The notes under the pieces are model-generated. The model was not told the origin of the DNA, did no database searches, and worked only from the letters and a program-made list of their open reading frames with translations. Below, in pieces: positions 1 to 5,571 of a DNA stretch of 6,639 nucleotides (the stretch's first letter is position 1; each line of letters starts with the position of its first letter). The DNA lies in the NCBI GenBank assembly GCA_964641715.1, contig CAZXMB010000166.1, positions 1 to 6,639 of the forward strand. Reading direction: 5' to 3'. Source of the DNA: CAZXMB01 sp964641715 (lineage in GTDB: Bacteria; Desulfobacterota; BSN033; UBA1163). A program made the translations under genes and the position numbers.

Positions 1-80
1 ATAAGGAGAAAAAACTCCAAGGGTCAAAAGTTGTGATAATTGTGAACTACGTCCCCTTTATGTAAGTGGTTGAAAATAAA

Positions 81-155
81 TGGAGCCCACGGACGGATTT
101 GAACCGCCAACCCGCTGATTACAAATCAGCAGCTCTACCATTGAGCTACGTGGGC
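81..155 (-). tRNA. tRNA-Thr (anticodon UGU)
   Basis: The minus strand folds into a complete cloverleaf of 75 nt including an encoded CCA end. The acceptor arms are GCCCACG (149-155) and CGTGGGC (85-91), the discriminator is T at 84, and CCA is the complement of 81-83. The D arm is GCTC/GAGC. The anticodon stem GCTGA/TCAGC encloses the loop TTTGTAA, whose middle bases (complement of 121-123) give UGU, which reads ACA and other threonine codons. The variable loop has 5 nt. The T arm GGCGG/CCGTC holds TTCAAAT and contains one G-U pair. No second tRNA is visible beside it, and I see no clear terminator in the 80 bases downstream of its 3' end. Confidence 0.97.
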
Positions 156-449
156 TAATGGGGGAGTAGTTCCACTAAAAATTAGAAGGAACTGCCAAGT
201 CATCCTCGGGATTATCCAGATCTATTGATGTCGAATTTGATTAATGTGCCATCATTTTTATCATATTTTTAAAAAATTCTCAAACCCTTTATTGGTACCG
301 GGACCTTGTAAACAGCGGGGCTTTCAAATGGGGTAAAACACATGGAAAGCTGGATTCCGGATCAGGTCCGGAATGACATATAAATGACATACAAACAAGA
401 TGGAATCTCCGTCACCGTGTGGTCTTTTCTTAAGGATTCCTTTACCATA
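156..449. other. Gene-free spacer between tRNA-Thr and the ATPase gene
   Basis: I find no reading frame here with a ribosome site and a recognisable product. The left part must carry the tRNA promoter on the minus strand, but I cannot point to a good -35/-10 pair. An AT-rich stretch lies around 255-285. A 6-bp inverted repeat (agttcc / ggaact, near 169-193) flanks an A-rich loop. The only strong structure is the palindrome at 354-374, listed separately. Just after it, the heptamer atgacat occurs twice (373-379 and 384-390). Confidence 0.6.
354..374. repeat. REP-like palindrome (8-bp perfect stem)
   Basis: The arms attccgga (354-361) and tccggaat (367-374) are perfect inverted copies around a 5-base loop. 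The unit reads as a small dispersed palindrome of the CTGGATTCCGG...CCGGAATGAC kind that I recall from many proteobacterial genomes; that recollection is not a search result. It lies about 75 bases beyond the stop codon of the minus-strand ATPase gene and could stabilise or end that transcript. There is no T tract on either side, so I do not call it an intrinsic terminator. Confidence 0.55.
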
Positions 450-1847
450 TTAAAGACCAATCTTTCGGACATCGATGAGCTCTATCTCCCCTTTTCTTCC
501 AAGGCTCTCGATTTCCTTTGTGAATCCGGATCGCGAAAAAAGCCCAAGGCGAAGGTTGTCCTTTGGTCCTTCCAACGAAATGAGGGAAGCCTTTCTGCGA
601 AGTTCCTTTAGGATATCGATTCCGACAGGCTTTTTTGACCATTTACATTCGGCCGCAAAAACGGGCTTGTTCCCTGCCATTGCAACAAGGTCGAGTTCTT
701 CATTTCTGTTCCACCACCGGCCGGCAAGATCATAATTTAGTTTGATCTTTTTCTCATCGGCGAGGTACCGGAGAATTTGGATACAAATCTTATCGAAGAC
801 CTGGCCGATGAAGTTATCAAGATGAGGAAGAATTTCCTCTTCCATGATCTTACGCTCTCCACCTTCTACGAGTCGGCTTTTACAGGGGAGAACAAAGCGA
901 AACCAGAAACGGAAGAAATTATCCGAAAGACGGTAAATTCCTTTCCGGCTTTTCTCCGGATGCTTTTCCGTCACGGGGATCTCTCTTTCGATCAGTCTAA
1001 GATCTTGAAGGACAGAGAGGTACTTGCTGACCGGACCACGTTCGATTCCCGTCCTCTGTACGATATCATTCATACGGGTATTTCCAAAGGCTATGGACTG
1101 AAGGACGGAAAGATAATGTTTAGGGTCCCGAAGTTCTTCCATCAGAATGAATCGAACCTCGTCATGGAGAAAAGCCGTAGGCTTCAGAATCTGTTTTTCG
1201 ATGTTTTCGCGTATCGAAAATTGATCGGTGAATTGAATCAGGTAGGCTGGCACTCCTCCGAGGATCGCATAGACTGAGATCCTTTCTTCCGGGGAATATC
1301 CCGGGAAAAAGCCTTTCAATGTGCGAAGGGAGAGGGGATGGACCAGGAGCTGTCCGGTCCGGCGGCCGTAGAGGGGGCTTTTATGACCCAGGACCTCTCG
1401 TTCCATAAAAGCGATAAATGACCCACATAGAATCAAAAAGAGCTTTGAATCTTTGCCCACCTCATCCCAAATTCGCTGGAGAACGGAAGGAAGGGCCGGG
1501 TCACTTGAGCAGAGATAAGGAAACTCGTCAAGGACCAAGACAATTCTCCCCTTTTTTGCAAGAGTGATGATGTATCGTAATAGGGCATCCCAGTCAGGAG
1601 GGATTTCTGCTTGGAGAAAGGGACTGGGATGAGAGAGATTAACCACCTGTGAAAACCTTCGCCGCTGGTCTTGATCTGCCCCAAGATCAGCTACAAAATA
1701 GATCGCCTTTTCTTTTGCAAAAGTCTTTCTTAGAAGCTCTGTCTTCCCGATTCGGCGCCTTCCATAAACGATGACAAGCTCCGCCTGGTTTGAGGTCATC
1801 CGGTCGATGAGAAACTGAATCTCCGATTCGCGATTGACGAAAGTCAA
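450..1847 (-). CDS. AAA-type ATPase with C-terminal PD-(D/E)xK-like domain (ATPase_2/DUF234 family)
   Basis: This is a 465-residue P-loop ATPase of the prokaryotic ATPase_2 + DUF234 type, probably cytoplasmic. Its biological role is not established. The Walker A motif is GRRRIGKT (residues 29-36) and Walker B is IVLVLDEF (102-109). A sensor-like segment with CGS and GRRTG follows (about 137-165), then the family's LGGVPAYL signature (196-203). A winged-helix-like region spans about 245-290 (DIVQRTGIERGPVSKYLSVL). The C-terminus has ELDLVA (384-389) and AECKW (399-403), giving D386...E400-x-K402. This matches the PD-(D/E)xK nuclease core proposed for DUF234; cleavage activity is not shown. The start is TTG at 1845-1847, chosen because AAAGGA (1854-1859) lies 6 bases upstream and the Nvn-RE-E opening typical of the family begins right there. 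The gene is monocistronic, with its own promoter and palindrome just upstream. The length is normal and all key residues are intact. Confidence 0.9.
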   Translation of the reverse strand: MTFVNRESEIQFLIDRMTSNQAELVIVYGRRRIGKTELLRKTFAKEKAIYFVADLGADQDQRRRFSQVVNLSHPSPFLQAEIPPDWDALLRYIITLAKKGRIVLVLDEFPYLCSSDPALPSVLQRIWDEVGKDSKLFLILCGSFIAFMEREVLGHKSPLYGRRTGQLLVHPLSLRTLKGFFPGYSPEERISVYAILGGVPAYLIQFTDQFSIRENIEKQILKPTAFLHDEVRFILMEELRDPKHYLSVLQSIAFGNTRMNDIVQRTGIERGPVSKYLSVLQDLRLIEREIPVTEKHPEKSRKGIYRLSDNFFRFWFRFVLPCKSRLVEGGERKIMEEEILPHLDNFIGQVFDKICIQILRYLADEKKIKLNYDLAGRWWNRNEELDLVAMAGNKPVFAAECKWSKKPVGIDILKELRRKASLISLEGPKDNLRLGLFSRSGFTKEIESLGRKGEIELIDVRKIGL

Positions 1848-1872
1848 TTTAATTCCTTTGTCTTCTTCAGAG

Positions 1873-1912
1873 TAGGCTACTTTAAAGTAGACTAATTAGA
1901 AACAATTGTCAA
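1873..1912 (-). promoter_or_regulatory. Sigma70-like promoter with palindromic operator candidate for the ATPase gene
   Basis: On the minus strand a perfect -35 TTGACA (1907-1912) is followed after 17 bases by TACTTT (1884-1889). This keeps the most conserved -10 positions (TA...T) but only 3 of 6 bases overall. The expected transcript start is near 1877, about 30 bases before the TTG codon. The -10 lies inside a perfect 14-bp palindrome, ctactttaaagtag (1877-1890). After one mismatched pair the symmetry continues for three more base pairs, to 1873-1894 (20 of 22 bases symmetric). A second short palindrome, ctaattag (1892-1899), sits in the spacer. A dimeric repressor bound here would block polymerase. 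The regulator is unknown, and autoregulation by the ATPase's own winged-helix region is only a guess. Confidence 0.6.
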
Positions 1913-2069
1913 GCTGTAATTTTCAGGCAATTTTTAGGAGAACTCCCAAAGGCGAGGTGTAAAAAAATTGTGAAAGAATTGAATAAAAAGGCCTAAAATG
2001 AAAAAGGCCAAAATAGGTGGAATGGACTGAACTATTTGGAAATGCAATTAATAATATTTTTTCATTTTC

Positions 2070-2111
2070 ACCCCCACCTTCATCCTTCCCCATCAAGAAG
2101 GAGGAGGGGGT
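2070..2111. repeat. G/C-rich imperfect hairpin between the ATPase and cytochrome genes
   Basis: The outer arms are accccc (2070-2075) and gggggt (2106-2111). The inner arms are tcatccttc (2080-2088) and gaaggagga (2097-2105), paired at 8 of 9 positions. There is a 4-base bulge (2076-2079) and an 8-base loop. The hairpin lies 7 bases past the cytochrome stop codon on the minus strand, where it could protect or end the mRNA, but an A-rich run rather than a T tract follows it on that strand. It resembles dispersed CCCC-type intergenic palindromes. The rest of the 1848-2118 spacer holds only the ATPase promoter and AT-rich sequence. Confidence 0.5.
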
Positions 2112-2118
2112 ATGGTGA

Positions 2119-2900
2119 TTATTTCCTCTTTTCTTCGATCGCCTTCTCCAAAATCTTGATTCCTTCCTGTGAGGCGTTGATGGATTGCGCCAGGGATTCT
2201 CTCGCGTGCTGGGGGTTATGAAAACCATCGCTGTTCTCAGCCGTCCACCATTCCCAGAGGATATGGGCCCTGTCATGGTATGGCCAGATCGCTTTTAGCT
2301 TTTCTTCGCTTACCCCCAGGTCCTTTGCCCTGATAAAGGTTTCGATTAACTGTCCCAACCAGTATTCCGCCTTCCTCATCTTTCCCCGGATATAATTCTG
2401 GATGGCATCCACCTGATACTCGGCTTCCTCCTGAGTCCAGGATTTGTGGCACCGGAGACAGGTATCTTTGAGCATATACCTTGCGCTCCGCTGGCCATGA
2501 TAGGTGAAGAGCCTGCCTTTCCTGTCTCTGGTCCTGGGCATATGACAATCCTTGCATTCGACTCCTGCCCGTTCGTGGATGCTCCCCCAAAAGGTTTCGG
2601 TTTCAGGTTGACCGACAGAAAAGTTTCATACTGAGAGGAGTGGCATTTGCCGCAGAGACTTAATTCCAGATTCGTTCCGGGGAGTTTTTCAGGGTCTTTC
2701 AGATGCTCATTGAGTTGGTGATGGCACCCTTCACAGGGAAGGGAGGCATGTTTGCTTCCCATCTTGAGCGATTTGATCTCCTCATGGCACTGGTAACAGG
2801 AGGACTCTTCTCCGTGAAGGGGATTCTTCTTGGAATAGGCGGAAGGGATGGAAAACAGGTATAGTCCCAGGATTATGAGAAAAAAGATTTTTTTCAGCAT
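2119..2900 (-). pseudogene. Five-heme NrfA-like c-type cytochrome, interrupted by a one-base frameshift
   Basis: Restoring one base in the run at 2584-2592 (five C and four A on the plus strand) gives a 260-residue exported cytochrome. It opens with a signal peptide (residues 1 to about 23, ending IPSAYS). Heme motifs follow at CYQCH (35-39), CEGCH (56-60), CGKCH (83-87), CKDCH (116-120) and CLRCH (148-152). Likely distal ligands are H51, H109, H135 and H228. The part from IH (108-109) through CKDCHMP to ENSDGFHNP (222-230) follows the C-terminal half of cytochrome c nitrite reductase NrfA. The protein is about half NrfA's length, lacks the active-site loop between hemes 3 and 4, and has His rather than Lys in heme motif 1. 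A role in periplasmic electron transfer is therefore likelier than nitrite reduction. The start at 2898-2900 is fixed by AGGAGG (2908-2913), 7 bases away; an ATG at 2925-2927 is upstream of that site. The second half cannot be a separate gene, because its first ATG falls inside heme motif 4. The break may be a true mutation or a sequencing error. Confidence 0.8.
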
Positions 2901-2965
2901 CGCCTTGCCTCCTGTAAAGGAAATCATCCCAGCGGACCGAAGAGGGATTGATTTTTTTTAAGAAA

Positions 2966-3055
2966 TTATTTTGGTCCTGCCAGGAGAATCACGATGGTCC
3001 AGCCGAAAAGGAGGATCAGAAAGATAATGAATTGCCTGATTAATTTTGTATCCAT
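2966..3055 (-). CDS. 29-residue single-span membrane miniprotein
   Basis: This short frame begins MDTKLIRQF and ends LLAGPK. It has a basic N-terminus, then one hydrophobic segment (about residues 9-26, with an FGW near the middle), and a short polar tail. The ribosome site AAAGGAG (3061-3067) is 5 bases before the ATG and is as good as any in the window. The gene lies 65 bases upstream of the five-heme cytochrome on the same strand, so the two are probably co-transcribed. By analogy with other tiny membrane subunits encoded beside respiratory cytochromes (for example CcoQ- or CcmD-sized proteins), it may anchor or assemble the cytochrome. No family is recognised, and the function is inferred from position only. 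The hydrophobic pattern plus a strong ribosome site argue against chance. Confidence 0.65.
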   Translation of the reverse strand: MDTKLIRQFIIFLILLFGWTIVILLAGPK

Positions 3056-3142
3056 ATCCTCTCCTTTATTAAGGATTCAATCTGCATTGCTTTTTTACGG
3101 GAGATGATGTATTGAAAATATGAGTCTGATCTGCCAAACATT
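3056..3142. promoter_or_regulatory. Divergent intergenic region between the cytochrome pair and the phosphoesterase gene
   Basis: These 87 bases separate two outward-facing transcription units, so both promoters should lie here or reach into the gene ends. On the minus strand TTGGCA, 17 bases, then CAATAC is a poor match, and I see no good hexamer pair on the plus strand. The palindrome cctttattaagg (3063-3074) overlaps the ribosome site of the miniprotein gene, so a weak 4-bp stem could partly hide it. Confidence 0.35.
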
Positions 3143-4042
3143 ATGAAAAATTTCTTAAATTATTTCAAGAAAGAAAAGTGGAGCGTCATCGCCCTGCTCT
3201 GGCTTGCGGTTTTTTCCACTTCCCTTCCGTCCCATGCAGGGTCGATCAGAGAGGTTATCCGGAATATTGACCAGGTGAGAGCGATCTCTTCTCCTTTTGA
3301 GTTTGCTGTGATTGGGGATAGCCGGGACGGAGAGAAGGTTTATACCCGTCTCATGCAAAACATCCTCGAACGGAGGCCCGCTTTTATCGTCCATCTTGGA
3401 GATATGATCAACAGGCCTCACGAGAAGGAATGGCGGGCATTTTTTAACCTCTCAAAGCCAATCGATCTCCCTTTCTTTCCTGTTGTGGGGAACCATGACG
3501 TAGGGACGACGAGATTGGGAGAAGAGATTTATCGAAAGCAATTTTCTCTTCCGGAGGGGAAAACCTACTATGCCTTTCGGGCAGGAGGGATCCTTTTTGT
3601 CATTTTGGATTCGGAGAAAGGGAAAGGCCGGATTATGGATGAGCAGTGGTCATGGCTTAAGAATCTTCTGTCCTCTTCCAAGGAGAGGGCCAAATTGATA
3701 TTTCTTCACCGGCCTCTGTTTGTCCCGATGGATAGTTTGAAGGAGGGAAAGGCAATGGACCGATATCCCTCTGACCGGGACCGGCTCCATCAGCTCTTTG
3801 TGAGAACAGAAGTGAAGGCTGTCTTCGCAGGAGACGATCACCGGTATGATCGAACCGAAAAGGAGGGGATCACCCACGTGATTTCAGGAGGCGGAGGAGC
3901 GCCGATCATTTATTTCAAAGAGATGGGAGGATTTTTCCATTATGTCTGGGTCTTGGTCCGGAAGGAAAAAATCGAAGGGGAGGCGGTGGACCCAAGAGGG
4001 GAGATTCAGGATAGGTTTGTGATCGAGAATACGAGGAAGTAA
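3143..4042 (+). CDS. Exported calcineurin-like metallophosphoesterase
   Basis: This 299-residue protein belongs to the calcineurin-like metallophosphoesterase superfamily and probably hydrolyses a phosphate ester outside the cytoplasm; the substrate is unknown. A basic start, a hydrophobic stretch (about 14-27) and a cleavage-like SHA-GS (30-34) form a signal peptide. Metal-site motifs follow in the family order: GDSR (58-61), GDMI (86-89), GNHD (116-119), LHRP (188-191) and GDDH (230-233). Two positions differ from the textbook set. The usual DxH has Arg at the His position (R61), and the usual GHxH has Asp at the first His (D231); related bacterial proteins with GDSR are known. A glycine-rich GGGGAP (249-254) follows. 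The ATG has no clear ribosome site, but no in-frame start lies further up: ATG at 3104 runs into TGA at once. The gene stands alone and ends in a hairpin. Confidence 0.88.
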   Translation: MKNFLNYFKKEKWSVIALLWLAVFSTSLPSHAGSIREVIRNIDQVRAISSPFEFAVIGDSRDGEKVYTRLMQNILERRPAFIVHLGDMINRPHEKEWRAFFNLSKPIDLPFFPVVGNHDVGTTRLGEEIYRKQFSLPEGKTYYAFRAGGILFVILDSEKGKGRIMDEQWSWLKNLLSSSKERAKLIFLHRPLFVPMDSLKEGKAMDRYPSDRDRLHQLFVRTEVKAVFAGDDHRYDRTEKEGITHVISGGGGAPIIYFKEMGGFFHYVWVLVRKEKIEGEAVDPRGEIQDRFVIENTRK

Positions 4043-4069
4043 AGCTCCCCGCCCACAGGGCGGGGCTTT
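4041..4069 (+). terminator. G/C-rich hairpin at the end of the phosphoesterase gene
   Basis: The arms ccccgccc (4047-4054) and gggcgggg (4058-4065) pair perfectly around an ACA loop. After a 2-base bulge the stem goes on for four pairs (aaag with cttt), starting inside the TAA stop codon. Only three T follow before TCGGGG, so it would be a weak intrinsic terminator. It could instead belong to the palindromic element described at 4096-4138. Confidence 0.55.
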
Positions 4070-4095
4070 CGGGGTAAGGTAGTGTCATTAATATT

Positions 4096-4138
4096 GTCGG
4101 CTTTTATCCCCGCCTACAAGGCGGGGCATTCAGCCGAC
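4096..4138. repeat. Two-tier hairpin resembling an IS200/IS605-type end or PATE
   Basis: The outer stem gtcggct (4096-4102) / agccgac (4132-4138) and the inner stem ccccgcct (4108-4115) / aggcgggg (4119-4126) are separated by two 5-base internal loops and closed by an ACA loop. The inner 19 bases equal those of the 4047-4065 hairpin except for one base pair, C-G there and T-A here. Subterminal hairpins with this look are familiar from IS200/IS605 elements and their gene-less derivatives (palindrome-associated transposable elements). No TnpA or TnpB coding sequence is present nearby, so the assignment is an inference. Confidence 0.5.
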
Positions 4139-4183
4139 TTTCCCGTAAAAAATGAACACCGATGATTCCAAGGGAGGAAGAGG

Positions 4184-4483
4184 ATGGGTTTTGCATTAGC
4201 GCTGATGGCAATGGGGATATTGATCTTTCTGGACCGGATGGGAGCAGGTTATGGGTTGAGAGAGGGATGGCCCTGGCTGGTGATTGCACTCGGAATAGGG
4301 GGTCTTTTCCAAAACAGAAAAAGTTTTACCGCCTGGATGACTACCCTCGTCGGGATCTTCATTTTAGGTTCGAAATATTATTCCATCCATATTTCGGTCC
4401 CCCGTGTGGTCAAGACCTATTTCCTTCCGATTTTACTCATCGTGATCGGTTTTCTCTGGCTTTTGAGATATAAGAAGGATTGA
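4184..4483 (+). CDS. Small four-span inner-membrane protein (LiaI/LiaF-like transmembrane region)
   Basis: The 99-residue product is almost entirely membrane-embedded, with hydrophobic segments at about 2-17, 29-43, 50-63 and 78-95 and a basic C-terminal tail (RYKKD). Paired short spans with a W-P turn (EGWPWLVIALGIGGL, 27-41) resemble the LiaI/LiaF-like transmembrane domain found in many small bacterial membrane proteins. That domain has no catalytic role, and the match is by eye. The ribosome site AGGGAGG (4171-4177) lies 6 bases before ATG and fixes the start. The next gene on the same strand begins 33 bases past the stop, so the two are likely one transcript. An overlapping plus-strand frame (4162-4473) has neither a ribosome site nor a protein-like composition. 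Confidence 0.8.
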   Translation: MGFALALMAMGILIFLDRMGAGYGLREGWPWLVIALGIGGLFQNRKSFTAWMTTLVGIFILGSKYYSIHISVPRVVKTYFLPILLIVIGFLWLLRYKKD

Positions 4484-4516
4484 GGATCCATTTCGATCCT
4501 GAGAAGGAGCGAACAG

Positions 4517-5251
4517 GTGGAAAGAAGAGAGTGTTTTGGCTCGATCACGGAAGTCATCCTTCCGGACGGTTTGACCCGAATTCAGACAAAAGCGGAATGT
4601 CGGGACTGTCAGGAGTTTCGAGATTGTCTGCGCCAGAGCAGACAATCCCCTGAAGAGATGAAAGAGAGAGAGGACAAGGATGAGCTGAGAAAACAGGAGA
4701 TGATCGCCCAGGTCATCGATCTTTCTCAGGTCCTCTCCAATGAAATTGGCTCCTGCCTTTTAGAGCTGCTCAGCAGGATCTACAATTCAAATCTGGGAAC
4801 GGTCCTCTCTAAAAATCTCCTCCTGTTTTATGAGGTCCCGAAGGATACCCCATCCTTATCATTAACCATCCCCATCTCCGCCGCTACCCTTGGCTTGATC
4901 AATCGAGAAGAGTCAGAGGGAGACCAGCCCTTAGAAAAGGCCGAACTGCATCCTCAGGGGACTCAACCGGGGGGATTTCATCTCTACCTCATTTTAATTC
5001 AGAGGTCTTTTTCGAACAATCGAAAAGCCAATATGGGGTTGATTGCCTATGAGGTCGCCCGCCTCTTCTCCTCGGATGGCCGGGTGGTCCAGCAGATCCT
5101 TCAGACGCTCACCGATTCAGAAAGCGCTCAATTTAAAAAGATGGATATTGAAAACCGGATGGACTGGCTGATGGGAAAGTGGGGTTTCTCAGAAGAACTT
5201 CGGGCCCTAAAGAAAGAGATGGCGTTTTTTAAAGGGAAGAGAGCCTCATGA
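4517..5251 (+). CDS. Unrecognised protein with N-terminal four-cysteine cluster
   Basis: I do not recognise this 244-residue soluble protein. It starts at GTG, supported by AAGGAG (4504-4509) 7 bases upstream. The first 40 residues hold C6, C28, C31 and C37 (C-x21-C-x2-C-x5-C, within AECRDCQEFRDC), spaced as in a small zinc or Fe-S site. A highly charged, probably helical linker follows (about 42-65), then a mixed helix/strand domain with hydrophobic strands (LLLFYEVP, 101-108; GFHLYLILIQ, 153-162). The C-terminus is helical and charged (about 176-240). It has no signal peptide or membrane span. It probably shares a transcript with the membrane protein before it, which hints at a membrane-associated partner or regulator. 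Its last codon and stop (TCATGA) coincide with those of the SCP2 remnant on the other strand. Confidence 0.75.
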   Translation: MERRECFGSITEVILPDGLTRIQTKAECRDCQEFRDCLRQSRQSPEEMKEREDKDELRKQEMIAQVIDLSQVLSNEIGSCLLELLSRIYNSNLGTVLSKNLLLFYEVPKDTPSLSLTIPISAATLGLINREESEGDQPLEKAELHPQGTQPGGFHLYLILIQRSFSNNRKANMGLIAYEVARLFSSDGRVVQQILQTLTDSESAQFKKMDIENRMDWLMGKWGFSEELRALKKEMAFFKGKRAS

Positions 5252-5473
5252 TCTTTCGCTTCCAAACAGACTCTTCATGCGCATTAAGAGAGTCATGTCC
5301 CCTGCGATCGTGTATTTCCCTTCCATAAAAGCCTGCTGTCCATCCAGTTCCTTGCTGGCGATGGCCAGCCAGATTTCAGAAGGAGTTTTAATGGTGAGGG
5401 TGGGGGAATCTACTTTCCCTTCATGATAGGTGCAATGGCTCTTTGAAAACTGAAAATTGTGTGGATAGTTTGT
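5246..5473 (-). pseudogene. 5'-truncated SCP2 (sterol carrier protein 2)-like lipid-binding remnant
   Basis: The minus strand reads 75 codons from a TAG (5474-5476) to the TGA at 5246-5248 and clearly encodes the C-terminal two-thirds of an SCP2 domain. The markers are CTYHEGKVDSPTLTIKTPSE, then WLAIASKELDGQQAF, EGKYTIAGDM and a closing LMRMKSLFG. SCP2 domains of about 100-110 residues bind lipids or acyl-CoAs. The first third is missing, no start codon with a ribosome site precedes the conserved part, and several stops lie in the AT-rich 98 bases up to the flavoprotein gene (5474-5571). That spacer shows no recognisable domain. I infer a deletion or insertion scar; an upstream frameshift is less likely. 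The conserved tail has no internal stops, so the loss may be recent. Confidence 0.75.
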
Positions 5474-5571
5474 CTACAACCTCATTTAATTTTTTACTTG
5501 ACTCCTTATAGGATTTCTTTTAATAGGACCTTGGGGTTTTCTTTAGAAAATGTTTTTAATAACTTAGGTGA

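Noticed and set aside
81..155. tRNA gene as an integration site for a mobile island
   Set aside because: The 3' half of the tRNA faces the left window edge. No integrase gene and no repeat of the tRNA end are seen inside the window.
384..611. Plus-strand frame of 75 codons at the 3' end of the ATPase gene
   Set aside because: It mostly overlaps the ATPase coding region antisense and shows no ribosome site or domain.
777..1277. Plus-strand frame of 166 codons opposite the ATPase gene
   Set aside because: It is antisense to an intact, motif-rich ATPase, has no ribosome site, and its composition mirrors the other strand's codons.
2119..2541. Second half of the cytochrome as an independent gene starting MPRTRD
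   Set aside because: Its first ATG follows directly on CKDCH, so a start there would remove heme motif 4. No ribosome site precedes it.
2273..2590. Separate minus-strand frame inside the cytochrome
   Set aside because: It is a third frame across the same bases and lacks CxxCH motifs. The repaired cytochrome explains this region.
2584..2600. Programmed -1 frameshift site in the cytochrome
   Set aside because: The coding strand CCT TTT GGG does not form a standard X XXY YYZ heptamer in the zero frame, and only the TTT codon could re-pair. An indel or read error is simpler.
4162..4473. Plus-strand frame of 103 codons overlapping the small membrane protein
   Set aside because: It has no ribosome site, and the alternative frame gives a clean four-span membrane protein with AGGGAGG at the right distance.
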